DNA of 64,000 bases from NCBI RefSeq assembly GCF_947492965.1, contig NZ_CANLOZ010000005.1, forward strand, positions 461,099 to 525,098, in the 5' to 3' direction. Below are positions 8,971-18,682 of this stretch, one piece after another. A program made the translations under genes and the position numbers. Within the stretch, counting starts at the first letter, position 1, and every line of letters starts with the position of its first letter. The notes below the pieces were generated by a model that was given only the letters and a program-made list of their open reading frames with translations, searched no databases and was not told the origin of the DNA. Origin of the DNA: an uncultured Aquimarina sp. (GTDB lineage Bacteria; Bacteroidota; Bacteroidia; Flavobacteriales; Flavobacteriaceae).

Positions 8971-9806
8971 TGGGAAAGAAGATAACAAAAGATCCACAAT
9001 CCATGTCTTTTCTGGATCATCTTGAAGAATTGAGATGGCATTTAATAAGAGCTACCGTATCCGTTTTGATAGCAGCAATTGTAGCATTTATTGCTAAAGA
9101 ATTTATTTTTGATGTACTAATTTTTGGTCCAAAAAAACCAGATTTCCCTACCTACAAAGGGCTTTGCAATCTTTCTAAACTTTTAGGTTTAGATGAAAGT
9201 TTATGTTTCCAAGAGTTACCATTTAGTGTACAAAGTAGAAAAGTAGCTGGGCAGTTCTCGGTACATATCTGGACATCTATTACTGCTGGTTTTATAGCAG
9301 CTTTCCCATATGTATTATACGAATTTTGGAAGTTTATTGCTCCTGCATTATATGACAAAGAAAGAAAATACTCTAAGGGGTTCATCATTATCTGCTCTTG
9401 TCTATTTTTTCTAGGTGTACTTTTTGGATATTATATTATTACTCCATTATCAATTAACTTTTTAGGAGGGTATCAGGTGAGTGCAGAAGTATTAAATGAA
9501 TTTGATATTGATAGTTACATCGCCTTAGTAAGAGCTTCGGTGATTGCTTGTGGATTGATATTCGAACTGCCTGTTATTATGTTTTTTCTTACCAAAGTTG
9601 GGCTTGTCACTCCTCAATTTTTAAAGAAATACAGAAAATTCGCATTAGTAATTGTATTGATTTTATCCGCTGTAATCACTCCTCCTGATATTGCGAGTCA
9701 GGTGATTGTAGCAATTCCAATATTGATTTTATACGAAGTAAGTATTATTATTTCTAAAATAGTGGTCAAAAGACAAAACAAAAAATTAATTCCGCAAACC
9801 AAATGA
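8970..9806 (+). CDS. tatC: Sec-independent protein translocase TatC
   Basis: 278 residues with six predicted membrane helices, the core receptor of the twin-arginine translocation system. The N-terminal SFLDHLEELRWHLIRA is the family signature (cytoplasmic face, twin-arginine binding). Later conserved parts include FWKFIAPALYDKERKY and LSAVITPPDIASQV. The region between TM1 and TM2 holds an insert (about residues 52-85, with two Cys), as I expect for Bacteroidota. No tatA is nearby. It overlaps kdsD by one base and the next gene by four (ATGA). Confidence 0.95.
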   Translation: MGKKITKDPQSMSFLDHLEELRWHLIRATVSVLIAAIVAFIAKEFIFDVLIFGPKKPDFPTYKGLCNLSKLLGLDESLCFQELPFSVQSRKVAGQFSVHIWTSITAGFIAAFPYVLYEFWKFIAPALYDKERKYSKGFIIICSCLFFLGVLFGYYIITPLSINFLGGYQVSAEVLNEFDIDSYIALVRASVIACGLIFELPVIMFFLTKVGLVTPQFLKKYRKFALVIVLILSAVITPPDIASQVIVAIPILILYEVSIIISKIVVKRQNKKLIPQTK

Positions 9807-10153
9807 GTACCATAGTAGACGATTTCAATGAATATAGAGAGAAAATGAACTCTCGAATTCTAGAAGATAACAATAAGATTATTAAAAGAATCTTCAATTT
9901 AGACACCAATGCTTACATGGAGGGTGCATTGGATGTAAAAACAAAAGAGCTTTTAGGTTTAGTGGCATCTACTGTACTTAGATGTGATGACTGTATAAAA
10001 TATCACTTAGAAACCTGTTATAAAGAAGGTTTAACCAAAGAAGAAGTGGTAGAATCTTTAAGTATTGCGACTTTAGTTGGAGGAACCATTGTTATACCAC
10101 ATTTACGAAAAGCATATGAATTTTGGGATGCTTTAGAGGAGCAAAACTCATAA
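9803..10153 (+). CDS. Carboxymuconolactone decarboxylase / AhpD-like protein
   Basis: 116 residues, coupled to tatC through an ATGA overlap. The CxxC motif plus His in RCDDCIKYHLE (about 69-79) is the redox-active signature of the AhpD-like branch of this family, suggesting a thiol peroxidase or disulfide reductase role rather than true decarboxylation. The C-terminal helix GGTIVIPHLRKAYEFWD is typical. The substrate is unknown. Confidence 0.85.
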   Translation: MSTIVDDFNEYREKMNSRILEDNNKIIKRIFNLDTNAYMEGALDVKTKELLGLVASTVLRCDDCIKYHLETCYKEGLTKEEVVESLSIATLVGGTIVIPHLRKAYEFWDALEEQNS

Positions 10154-10220
10154 CATTGCTCTTAATCAATTTATTCGCTTATTTTAGCAACATCCAATAT
10201 AGAAAGAAGTCATTCAGAAT

Positions 10221-10967
10221 ATGAAGTTAACAGCAGACAACTTAATAAAATCATATAAAGGAAGAAAAGTAGTAAAAGGGATTTCTCTGGAAGTAAATCA
10301 AGGAGAAATTGTAGGTTTATTAGGTCCTAATGGAGCTGGTAAAACAACTTCTTTCTATATGATTGTAGGGTTAGTAAAACCAAATGGAGGAAAAATATCA
10401 CTTGATAGTACTGATATTACAAAGTTTCCTATGTATAAGCGTGCTCAGAATGGGATTGGTTATCTAGCACAAGAAGCTTCTGTTTTTAGAAAACTAAGTA
10501 TCGAAGATAATATCCTTAGCGTTTTGCAGTTAACAAAACTCTCCAAAAAAGAACAGTTGCATAAAATGGAATCTCTGATTGAAGAATTTGGTTTAGGTCA
10601 TATTCGTAAGAACAGAGGAGATTTATTAAGTGGTGGAGAACGAAGAAGAACAGAAATAGCTAGAGCCTTAGCGACAGATCCTAATTTTATTTTATTAGAT
10701 GAACCTTTTGCTGGGGTAGATCCAGTTGCCGTAGAAGATATTCAACGAATTGTAGCTCAGCTAAAAAATAAAAATATTGGTATTCTAATTACGGATCATA
10801 ACGTACAAGAAACGTTAGCCATCACTGACAGAACTTACCTTATGTTTGAAGGAAGTATTCTAAAAGCAGGAATTCCTGAAGAACTGGCTGAAGATGAAAT
10901 GGTTCGTAAAGTTTATCTTGGGCAAAATTTCGAGCTTAGAAAAAAGAAAATAGATTTCGATTCCTAG
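10221..10967 (+). CDS. lptB: LPS export ABC transporter ATP-binding protein LptB
   Basis: 248 residues. The ATPase drives LPS extraction from the inner membrane by LptFG. Walker [12 protein letters not shown] (about 35-45), Q-loop region [13 protein letters not shown] (an LptB hallmark), signature [17 protein letters not shown], Walker [14 protein letters not shown] and switch His in ITDHNV are all intact. Bacteroidota LptB usually lies away from lptFG, as here. Its stop codon directly abuts the stop of the convergent CapA-like gene with no base between them. Confidence 0.95.
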   Translation: MKLTADNLIKSYKGRKVVKGISLEVNQGEIVGLLGPNGAGKTTSFYMIVGLVKPNGGKISLDSTDITKFPMYKRAQNGIGYLAQEASVFRKLSIEDNILSVLQLTKLSKKEQLHKMESLIEEFGLGHIRKNRGDLLSGGERRRTEIARALATDPNFILLDEPFAGVDPVAVEDIQRIVAQLKNKNIGILITDHNVQETLAITDRTYLMFEGSILKAGIPEELAEDEMVRKVYLGQNFELRKKKIDFDS

Positions 10968-11930
10968 TTACTTATAAAACTCATCTATAAGCCTTGGACT
11001 GCATTTCTTAATTTCAAATTCCATATCTGAAACTGCAATGTGTTGCTTCCCTATTTTTAATTGAATTAGCAATCCCTTAGAATTTATAGGGTTATGCTGA
11101 TCAAAAATAAAATTACCTATACTATAGTAAATAGGTTTTTCTTTGTAAACTTCTATCGTTTGTATAGTATGTGGATGATGACCAATAATGACATCCGCCC
11201 CAGCATCGATTAAACTATATGCTTGCTGCTTTTGTGATATCAATGGAACTTTTGTATGTTCCGCTCCCCAATGCAACTGAACAACTACTACCGCTTCTGA
11301 ATTATCTTTCTTTATGTTATGAATCTTATCAGAAATCTCATCAAAAGAATCTTCGCAAACACAAGGCTTATCTTCTAAAAATGTCCAATTTTCTGAAGGA
11401 ACCTGAAGAGAAGATAACAAATATACATTTCTAGGATTTGAGGTAATTAATATTGGTTTACATGCTTCTCGGGTATGCTTCCCATATCCCAAAGGAATTA
11501 AACCCGCATTTACAATATTCCGTTCTGTATCTACCAAACCATTTCTACCTTGATCCATGGAATGATTATTTGCCATATTCAAATGAGTGATCCCATGTTT
11601 TTTTAGTGCAAACAACCAATCTGGTTCCGCTCTGAAAATAAATTTCTTATGAATAGGTTCTTCTATTTTGGTAGCTGGACATTCTAAATTAGCGATAACC
11701 ACATCGCTTTTTGCAAAAACGCTATCTATCGATTCATGAAACAGAGTATCCATTCCCAAATGTTCAACCCTTGTCCTCACTCCACGATCTAATAACAAAT
11801 CTCCAACAAAAACTATAGTAGTTTCGTCATCCGAATCACATGAAGAAAAAGAAACCAGGATTCCTAAACCTACAATTATAAATCTAAAAGAAAATTGCAC
11901 TCTCCTAAGATGCTTTATTTTTTTTAACAT
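10968..11930 (-). CDS. CapA-like metallophosphatase-family lipoprotein or membrane protein
   Basis: 320 residues, last gene of the leftward operon starting at pssA, overlapping the DUF3160 gene by 7 bases. A short N-terminal hydrophobic stretch ends in VSFSSCDSDD, a plausible lipobox after a rather long basic N-terminus. The CapA/PgsA calcineurin-like metal motifs are visible in order: VGDLLLDRGV, NLECPAT, NMANNHSMDQG, LHWGAEH, IGHHPHTIQ and YSIGNFIFDQ. The family includes enzymes of poly-gamma-glutamate and capsule synthesis, but most members are uncharacterised and no capB/capC partner is here. I would not assign poly-glutamate synthesis. Confidence 0.85.
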   Translation of the reverse strand: MLKKIKHLRRVQFSFRFIIVGLGILVSFSSCDSDDETTIVFVGDLLLDRGVRTRVEHLGMDTLFHESIDSVFAKSDVVIANLECPATKIEEPIHKKFIFRAEPDWLFALKKHGITHLNMANNHSMDQGRNGLVDTERNIVNAGLIPLGYGKHTREACKPILITSNPRNVYLLSSLQVPSENWTFLEDKPCVCEDSFDEISDKIHNIKKDNSEAVVVVQLHWGAEHTKVPLISQKQQAYSLIDAGADVIIGHHPHTIQTIEVYKEKPIYYSIGNFIFDQHNPINSKGLLIQLKIGKQHIAVSDMEFEIKKCSPRLIDEFYK

Positions 11931-14395
11931 CCCGAACTATAGAATATTTTCTCATTTGTTTTTGGAGCAGGAATTGGAACTATAATAGCTTTCATCCATT
12001 CAGGAATCCCTTTAGCTTGATTCTTATCTATCATATCCTGCCATTCTTCGTCGGTTAAACGATTTCCAAGAGGAAGATGAAATTCGTGATATCCAAATAC
12101 CGCTCCTTTTGTGATATGCAAATACCCTTCAATCTCCACTAACACATACAAATCATTTACATTACCCGTAGCCACATGTAAAATCCCCTTATCAGGATTG
12201 TTCCCACTATTCGCTGTATATACATCTGCTACCACAGCGACAGATTTATCAGGTCCTTGTACATTATGCCATCCATCTAAATACTGATCTTTTTGCTTTA
12301 CCAAATCTAGTGTAATCCATTCGAATGTACTACCTATGATTTCTATCTGACCATACTCCTGAATAGATAGTTTCTTTCCTGCTAGTTCTTTTTTACTTGC
12401 AGATAATAAAAACTCTGCGTTCTCTCTTAAGCTAGTGGTAATTCTAGAAATATTTGAATCCAAAAGTTCATTTCTTTCCAATACCGATTTAGTAAGATCA
12501 ATTAATTCGATTACAGTGTTCCAGTAGCCAATATTAGGTTCTACATATCCAACTGTATAAGGACTTGGAACTCCTTCTCCATCTCCGCACTCTGCAGCCA
12601 TTGGTTGTTCTGCATATAAAATAGAATCATGCTTTAATTCTGCCCAAGAAGCTAAAGAAGCATTTAAATTTTTCTTATTCCATTCTGGAGTTTGCATGAA
12701 ATAAGGATAACTATCATTAGCTTTTTGAAGCTCCAACAAACTCTGAATCCACTTTGTATAAACAGTAGCTCCAAAATCTACGGAACTCATTTCTTCTTGC
12801 ATCTTAGTTAACAATCCAGGATATTCTTCCCACTTCTCTCCTTCTTTTAATTCATTAATCAATAGATCTTCTGCAGCTTTACTACCAAAAGCAGCCATTA
12901 CATCTAATCCTTGTGGGTAAGCACGTTTGGAAACTTCACTTTTCAAATCCACCAAATTTTGAAGCACATCATTATCAGAAACATATCGTTGTGGTATAAA
13001 GTTGATTTTTATCTTACAACTACCTCCACCAGATCTTATTTTATCTTTGATATCCGCAATCTTATTTACTTCGACTTTAAGGTTTTCTATACGCTCAGTA
13101 TCTTGTAAAATAGCTTCCAAAGGAAGCTCTTCTTTTTCTAACAACTCAGCTAAATCTAAGAAAGATACATTATCTGCTTGTCCAATAATGAAGTCTATAG
13201 GCTCCATGATTGCTTTATATTTCTTTAATGTCTCTTTCCCGAAATTAGAACTATTACCAAGAGTGGCAGCATTTACCAAAGCTCTTTTAAACTGAAGATC
13301 ATTATTGAGACAAAAAGGAGCGGATTGCAACCACATCATTGCACAGAAATAACGTTTTAAAGATTCTGTTCTAGTATAGTGTCCTCTTGGTTTAAACAAA
13401 CTGTATGGAAACTGAACTTCAGTAAATTCCAAAAACTCAGAAATCTTATCTTCTGCGCTTTTAACGGCCAATAATTCATTCTCATAATGTTGTTCATATC
13501 CAGAAGGAACTTCAACCTTCTCATCGGTTAACAATGTATACGCAATTGCATAATACGTCTGATTAAATTTTGCCATTTCACTAAAAACTTCATCTGAAGA
13601 AGTTTCAGCTAAACTTTGCATATCCTTAATCATGTTTTGGCAAATTTCTGATAGGATCGGAATAAATTGTTCTTCTTCAATTTTCTTAAGTATAAACCCA
13701 AAATACATGTGAAACAATTGCATATACATATCCGTAGTCACAAAATTCGGAAACTCTGCATAATCATTCTGTTCATACAAATGAAAAAACTGAATATTCG
13801 AATTAGGAACAATCGCAAATCCATTTTTAGCCAACATCTCCATCAACTCAGGAGCAGGCTTTTCTAATTGAAAAAGATTTACAATATTATCAATATTCGC
13901 CACCTTTCTATTTCCTTGGTCTAAGAGATTTTTAGTTTTTAACTCTTCTTCTCGCTTTTTTAAATTTTCGATAAAAACTGTTTCTTGAGATGAGTATGAA
14001 ATGGGCTCAATATCTTCTCCTCCTTCTTCTGCCCAATACCTACTTTCCATTCTCTCATTATACCAACTTGTAGCTTCAAAAGTGTACCTGAGATCACCTT
14101 TCATAAAACAATATCCTTGTTTTGCCGCAAAACTGTTGCGTAATACTCTTATTTCGTACAGGGTTAATGAAGAAATATCCATCTGCAAATCCACATCTTC
14201 TCCTAATTTTTCTACATCTAGCTTTCCATTAACTATAACAGGATTATCAATTTTCTTAGTTTCTTCCTCTTCTAGAGTTGTCTCCTCTATCTCATTAGAT
14301 GTCGATACGGGATCATTTTGTTTGTTTGTTTTTGTATCACTTCCACACGCGATGAGAATTAAAAATACACTGATCAACAATAATTGTTTTTTCAT
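11924..14395 (-). CDS. DUF3160-family lipoprotein
   Basis: 823 residues. The signal peptide ends in a clear lipobox (MKKQLLLISVFLILIACGSD), followed by an acidic and Thr-rich linker. The large body matches what I know of DUF3160: a YARFP-like motif region near residues 75-125 (LYEIRVLRNSFAAKQGYCF), FVTTDMYMQLFHMYFG, and MVE-like C-terminal segments (PNIGYWNTVIELIDL, IGSTFEWITLDLV). The biochemical function of the family is unknown. It sits in a four-gene operon with pssA, a small lipoprotein and a CapA-like protein, so a surface location is likely. Confidence 0.8.
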   Translation of the reverse strand: MKKQLLLISVFLILIACGSDTKTNKQNDPVSTSNEIEETTLEEEETKKIDNPVIVNGKLDVEKLGEDVDLQMDISSLTLYEIRVLRNSFAAKQGYCFMKGDLRYTFEATSWYNERMESRYWAEEGGEDIEPISYSSQETVFIENLKKREEELKTKNLLDQGNRKVANIDNIVNLFQLEKPAPELMEMLAKNGFAIVPNSNIQFFHLYEQNDYAEFPNFVTTDMYMQLFHMYFGFILKKIEEEQFIPILSEICQNMIKDMQSLAETSSDEVFSEMAKFNQTYYAIAYTLLTDEKVEVPSGYEQHYENELLAVKSAEDKISEFLEFTEVQFPYSLFKPRGHYTRTESLKRYFCAMMWLQSAPFCLNNDLQFKRALVNAATLGNSSNFGKETLKKYKAIMEPIDFIIGQADNVSFLDLAELLEKEELPLEAILQDTERIENLKVEVNKIADIKDKIRSGGGSCKIKINFIPQRYVSDNDVLQNLVDLKSEVSKRAYPQGLDVMAAFGSKAAEDLLINELKEGEKWEEYPGLLTKMQEEMSSVDFGATVYTKWIQSLLELQKANDSYPYFMQTPEWNKKNLNASLASWAELKHDSILYAEQPMAAECGDGEGVPSPYTVGYVEPNIGYWNTVIELIDLTKSVLERNELLDSNISRITTSLRENAEFLLSASKKELAGKKLSIQEYGQIEIIGSTFEWITLDLVKQKDQYLDGWHNVQGPDKSVAVVADVYTANSGNNPDKGILHVATGNVNDLYVLVEIEGYLHITKGAVFGYHEFHLPLGNRLTDEEWQDMIDKNQAKGIPEWMKAIIVPIPAPKTNEKIFYSSGC

Positions 14396-14408
14396 AGTTT
14401 TTAAGTTG

Positions 14409-14954
14409 CTAACTTTTATTTCTTAGTATTTGTATGGCCTTTGCGCTATCTATTTCTCTATACAGATATTTTGTAAATTCCAGTCCAAAACGTTTCCATT
14501 TATATTCTGCGATAAGCACGTTACCACTTTGTTCTTTTTCAATACTTCTAATAAAGTTTCCTTCCTGAGTTTCTATAAAATCAAAATCTACTAAAGGTTT
14601 ACTTAAACGAGAACCTAACCATAATGGTCGAACATATCCTTTGTAATTTTTGAAAATAAAAAGACGTTTTCGTTTTATAGAATCAAATCTTGTGGTCTTT
14701 ATTACTCCCACTAATATATCGTCTTTTCCGTTACCATCTACATCTCCGTGCGTAAACTGATATACTGGATACGGTAATTCCCAATTATCAACTAAAGAAT
14801 CGGAAGCAATCTGCACATAATACAGTGAATCATGTTCTTTTACCAGAGTAATAGTATGCTCTCCCGTTTTGAAGGTAGTTTTGGTGGTATCCGAACAGCT
14901 AAGAATAAGCAAGCTTACGAACAACAAAAAGTAAAACCCAATATGGTTTCTCAT
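14409..14954 (-). CDS. Small FG-GAP-like lipoprotein
   Basis: 181 residues. Signal peptide with lipobox (LLFVSLLILSCSD). A segment THGDVDGNGKDDILVGV resembles the calcium-binding DxDGNGxxD loop of FG-GAP/VCBS repeats, and the rest (KRLFIFKNYKGYVRPLWLG) is beta-rich. Gaps of 13 bases on both sides place it firmly between pssA and the DUF3160 gene in one operon. I cannot name a function. Confidence 0.7.
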   Translation of the reverse strand: MRNHIGFYFLLFVSLLILSCSDTTKTTFKTGEHTITLVKEHDSLYYVQIASDSLVDNWELPYPVYQFTHGDVDGNGKDDILVGVIKTTRFDSIKRKRLFIFKNYKGYVRPLWLGSRLSKPLVDFDFIETQEGNFIRSIEKEQSGNVLIAEYKWKRFGLEFTKYLYREIDSAKAIQILRNKS

Positions 14955-14967
14955 GATAATACGGAAT

Positions 14968-15726
14968 CTAGACTGTACTTCCTTCCTTAAAAATCAAAGA
15001 CATCAAAACATACAGCAATATGACTACTGGTATCGCGGTGAATTGAAGAAATGCCAACAACAAAATCGTTATTACTAAGAAAGCATATCTAATTTTATTC
15101 TCCTGAAAACCCCATGTTTTAAACTTTAATGCAAATAATGGAATTTCGGCATTAAGTAAGTAACAACTCACCAATGTGAGACCTATTAAAAACCATTGAT
15201 TCAAAATAACATCAGCAATCCATTCCGCAGAGTTGAAACTAAGAATTAAAGGCAAACTAATAATTAACAAAGTGTTAGCAGGAGTTGGTAATCCAATAAA
15301 TGAAGTCGTCTGTCTCGTATCGATATTAAACTTTGCTAATCGATATGCTGAAGCCAACGTAATAAGCAAGCCTATAATAGGTAAAAACTCTACATAACCT
15401 TCTATAAAATCTTCATCATAAACCTGATATCTTAGCACTTGATCCGAAGAGACATTATATACTTTTGCCATTAATTGAAACATTACAATACCTGGTACTA
15501 ATCCACTTGTTACCATATCGGCTAGTGAATCTAATTGTAATCCAAGTTCACTTTGTACTTTTAGTAACCTAGCCGCTAATCCATCAAAAAAATCAAATCC
15601 TATCCCAAGCACTACAAATAAAGCAGCCAGCTCTAAATCTCCCTGAACAGCAAAAATTGTAGCAATACAGCCACACAAAAGATTAAGAAGGGTAATGATA
15701 TTAGGAATTTGCTTTTTCAGCTTCAT
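14968..15726 (-). CDS. pssA: CDP-diacylglycerol--serine O-phosphatidyltransferase
   Basis: 252 residues, multi-pass membrane enzyme joining serine to CDP-diacylglycerol to make phosphatidylserine, the precursor of phosphatidylethanolamine. The CDP-alcohol phosphatidyltransferase signature DGx2ARx8Gx3Dx3D is intact: DGLAARLLKVQSELGLQLD then SLAD (about 47-69). Around seven hydrophobic helices follow. It is the first gene of the leftward operon continuing into three surface-protein genes. Confidence 0.93.
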   Translation of the reverse strand: MKLKKQIPNIITLLNLLCGCIATIFAVQGDLELAALFVVLGIGFDFFDGLAARLLKVQSELGLQLDSLADMVTSGLVPGIVMFQLMAKVYNVSSDQVLRYQVYDEDFIEGYVEFLPIIGLLITLASAYRLAKFNIDTRQTTSFIGLPTPANTLLIISLPLILSFNSAEWIADVILNQWFLIGLTLVSCYLLNAEIPLFALKFKTWGFQENKIRYAFLVITILLLAFLQFTAIPVVILLYVLMSLIFKEGSTV

Positions 15727-15852
15727 ATGGATAAATTTTGTGTAAAAATAGCAAACTATTTCCGTCTATTAACAAGGGCTACACAATATGAAATCGTAAA
15801 TAAAGTTTATAATGTTGAAAAATAGTAAGATATTTGTCAAAAATTGCTAGGA

Positions 15853-16941
15853 TTGAAAAGAATTATAATCGCATTGTTTAGTTTGTCTGTGTTTTTCTCT
15901 TCAGCTCAAACTCGTAAATATTCCAATGAATTTTTGAATATTGGTGTCGATGCTGGAGCGTTAGGTATGGCCAATGCTGTTGTTGCTACTTCTGGTGATG
16001 TGAATTCTGGATATTGGAATCCTGCTGGATTGATCAATTTAGAAGACAATCAGGTTTCCTTTATGCATGCGGCATACTTCGCTAATATTGCTAATTACGA
16101 CTACTTAGCTTTTGGTATGCCTTTAGACGAAAAAAGTGCTATTGCATTTTCTTTAATTCGTTTTGGGGTTGATGATATTCTTGATACTACTAGCTTGGTT
16201 GATGCAGATGGTAACATTGATTATACAAGAATTAATTTATTCTCCGCGGCAGATTATGCCTTCACATTTTCATATTCGAGAAAGCTACCTATAGAAGGTC
16301 TCAGTTATGGTGCTAATGCTAAAGTAATCCGACGTATTATTGGAGATTTTGCCTCTTCTTGGGGATTCGGTTTCGATGCTGCTTTACAATATCAAAAGAA
16401 CAACTGGCAATTTGGAGTGATGGTTAGAGATATCACCACAACTTTTAATGCCTGGAGTGTTGAAGAATTTGCTATTGGGGATCTTAACGGAGATGGTATT
16501 CCTGATGAAGATCAAATTCCACAGATAAGAGATCAAGAATTACCAGAAACTACAGAAATAACGATTCCTAAACTTCAATTCGGAGCTGCCAGAAAATTTG
16601 ATATAGGAACAAAATTCGGTTTAAATACAGAATTGGATATGAATGTGCGTTTTGCTGAAACAAATGATATTATTTCATCTTCTGCAATTAGTGTTACTCC
16701 GGCTTTTGGTTTTGAATTAGATTATGCTAAAATCGTTTACCTGCGAGGAGGTGTAGGTAATTTCCAAAATATTGAGCAATTTGATGGATCCGACAACGTA
16801 GGTTTTCAACCAAATTTTGGAATTGGTTTTCAATATAAAGGCATACAGGTAGATTATGCACTCACAGACATCGGCGATCAAAGTGCTGCTATTTATTCTA
16901 ATGTATTTTCTATAAAAGTAGATTGGAGTCTTTTTAGATAG
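15853..16941 (+). CDS. PorV/PorQ-type outer-membrane protein
   Basis: 362 residues from TTG 15853, which gives a clean signal peptide (MKRIIIALFSLSVFFSSAQ). An in-frame TTG at 15844 would add three residues. The mature start NIGVDAGALGMANAVVA and SGYWNPAGL are the signature of the PorV/FadL-like family, whose founding member is the outer-membrane shuttle of the type IX secretion system. The segment NLNGDGIPDEDQIP (nearly) is a calcium-loop-like insertion between barrel strands. Whether this copy serves T9SS or is a paralogue (often called PorV2) cannot be told from sequence alone. It is divergent from pssA. Confidence 0.78.
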   Translation: MKRIIIALFSLSVFFSSAQTRKYSNEFLNIGVDAGALGMANAVVATSGDVNSGYWNPAGLINLEDNQVSFMHAAYFANIANYDYLAFGMPLDEKSAIAFSLIRFGVDDILDTTSLVDADGNIDYTRINLFSAADYAFTFSYSRKLPIEGLSYGANAKVIRRIIGDFASSWGFGFDAALQYQKNNWQFGVMVRDITTTFNAWSVEEFAIGDLNGDGIPDEDQIPQIRDQELPETTEITIPKLQFGAARKFDIGTKFGLNTELDMNVRFAETNDIISSSAISVTPAFGFELDYAKIVYLRGGVGNFQNIEQFDGSDNVGFQPNFGIGFQYKGIQVDYALTDIGDQSAAIYSNVFSIKVDWSLFR

Positions 16942-17031
16942 CCTTTATACTATCATAACATTTTTTTAGCTTAGGGTTTCAGTTTTGTAACGAAATAAGT
17001 TTAATTTCGTTTCTAAGACATAACATCTTTT

Positions 17032-18621
17032 ATGAAGAACATATTACTTGTCATTTTATCAGGCTTATTGCTTGCTATTGGTTGGCCTACTTATGGTTTC
17101 CCGTTATTTCTCTTTTTTGGTTTTGTTCCTTTATTAATTGTTGAATACAAAGTCCGATCAAACAAGTATCATAAATCTCAAGTATTTGGATTTGCTTTTC
17201 TATCGCTATTTATTTGGAATATGATTACCACATGGTGGATCTATAATTCTACTCCATTTGGAATGTGGTTTGCAGAAATTGTAAATACGCTTATAATGGC
17301 GTTGGTATTTCTTTTGTATCATATCGTGGCAAGAAGAGCCTCTTTCTTTATTGGAACTATCTTTCTCATTTGTATATGGATGAGTTTTGAATACCTTCAT
17401 TTACAATGGCAGTTTTCCTGGCCTTGGCTTAACTTAGGAAATGGATTTGCTAGTTTTACTTCATGGGTGCAATGGTATGAGTATACTGGAACTTTTGGAG
17501 GTACCCTTTGGATTTGGATTGTAAACATAGGTCTTTACAAAAGCATATTACTTTTTCTAGAACATAAAGACAAGTCAATTTTATACAAAGCGGGGCTTAG
17601 AAATGGATTGATCATTATCATTCCAATAATAATTTCTTTTATTATTCTAAAAACCTATGAAGAAGATGGTAAAGAGGTCGAAGTTGTTATTCTACAACCA
17701 AACATAAACCCATACACCGAAAAATATAATACTAGCGATGATCGTGTGGGTGCATTGTTAACTTCTCTTTCTCAAAAAGAAATAACGGAAAACACAGATT
17801 TTATTATCGCACCAGAAACCGTTTTTGCTGATAATAATCGATTAAAAACATTTAAGAATTCTATTGCAAAAAAGACTGCTAGTGCAATTGTGCAAAATTA
17901 TCCAAAAGCTAATTTTCTATCCGGAATTTCCTTATTAGATGTTTTTAGAGATCCAGCTCAAGTTCGTCCACAAACAAATGAACATAAAAGTGGTGTGTTT
18001 TATGATGACTATAATTCTGCATTTTTAGTAAGGCCTGATGGTACAGATGAGCTATATCATAAAAGTAAATTAGTAGTAGGTGTAGAGAATTTTCCATATC
18101 AAAGTGTTTTTAAACCAATTGTTGGTGATGCTATGATTGATTTAGGAGGTACTGTAGCTAAGAAAACTACCCAACCAGACAGAGAAGTCTTTTTTACCAA
18201 AGAAGGATTAGGCGCCGCTCCAATTATTTGCTATGAAAGCGTTTACGGAGAATTTGTTACAGGTTATGTAAGAAATAATGCGGATTTCTTAGCAATTATC
18301 ACTAATGACGCTTGGTGGGGTGTTACACAAGGACATCAACAACATTTGGCTTATGCTAAATTAAGAGCAATAGAAACAAGAAGAAGTATTGCCCGAAGTG
18401 CAAACACCGGTATTTCTGCAATTATAAACCAAACTGGAAATATTGTCTCGTCTTTACCATATAACCAGCAAGGAGTATTAAAAGGTACTCTTACTACCAA
18501 TAAAAAAATTACTTTCTATGTTAGAGCTGGCGACTATCTAGCAAGAGTTGCTATTTTTCTTATGATTTTTATTTTTCTATTCTCGGTAACAAGACGACGA
18601 AAGAAAATTACGGCTCTATAA
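17032..18621 (+). CDS. lnt: Apolipoprotein N-acyltransferase
   Basis: 529 residues. Adds the third acyl chain to the N-terminal Cys of lipoproteins in the inner membrane. An N-terminal block of about six hydrophobic helices (1-205) is followed by a carbon-nitrogen hydrolase domain (about 218-495). The catalytic triad is visible: Glu in IIAPETVF, Lys in YHKSKLVVGVENFP and Cys in PIICYESVYGEF. A last membrane helix is present near 508-523. This fits the many lipoproteins encoded in the window. Confidence 0.93.
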   Translation: MKNILLVILSGLLLAIGWPTYGFPLFLFFGFVPLLIVEYKVRSNKYHKSQVFGFAFLSLFIWNMITTWWIYNSTPFGMWFAEIVNTLIMALVFLLYHIVARRASFFIGTIFLICIWMSFEYLHLQWQFSWPWLNLGNGFASFTSWVQWYEYTGTFGGTLWIWIVNIGLYKSILLFLEHKDKSILYKAGLRNGLIIIIPIIISFIILKTYEEDGKEVEVVILQPNINPYTEKYNTSDDRVGALLTSLSQKEITENTDFIIAPETVFADNNRLKTFKNSIAKKTASAIVQNYPKANFLSGISLLDVFRDPAQVRPQTNEHKSGVFYDDYNSAFLVRPDGTDELYHKSKLVVGVENFPYQSVFKPIVGDAMIDLGGTVAKKTTQPDREVFFTKEGLGAAPIICYESVYGEFVTGYVRNNADFLAIITNDAWWGVTQGHQQHLAYAKLRAIETRRSIARSANTGISAIINQTGNIVSSLPYNQQGVLKGTLTTNKKITFYVRAGDYLARVAIFLMIFIFLFSVTRRRKKITAL

Positions 18622-18682
18622 AGCAGAATCCAATATTTGTACTTAATTTGCAAATTTTCAAATCATAACCAAGCTTTATCAG

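Noticed and set aside
14001..14426. Open frame of 141 codons on the plus strand
   Set aside because: It lies entirely antisense to the DUF3160 lipoprotein gene and the following spacer, with no domain or own promoter. The opposite strand has strong coding evidence.
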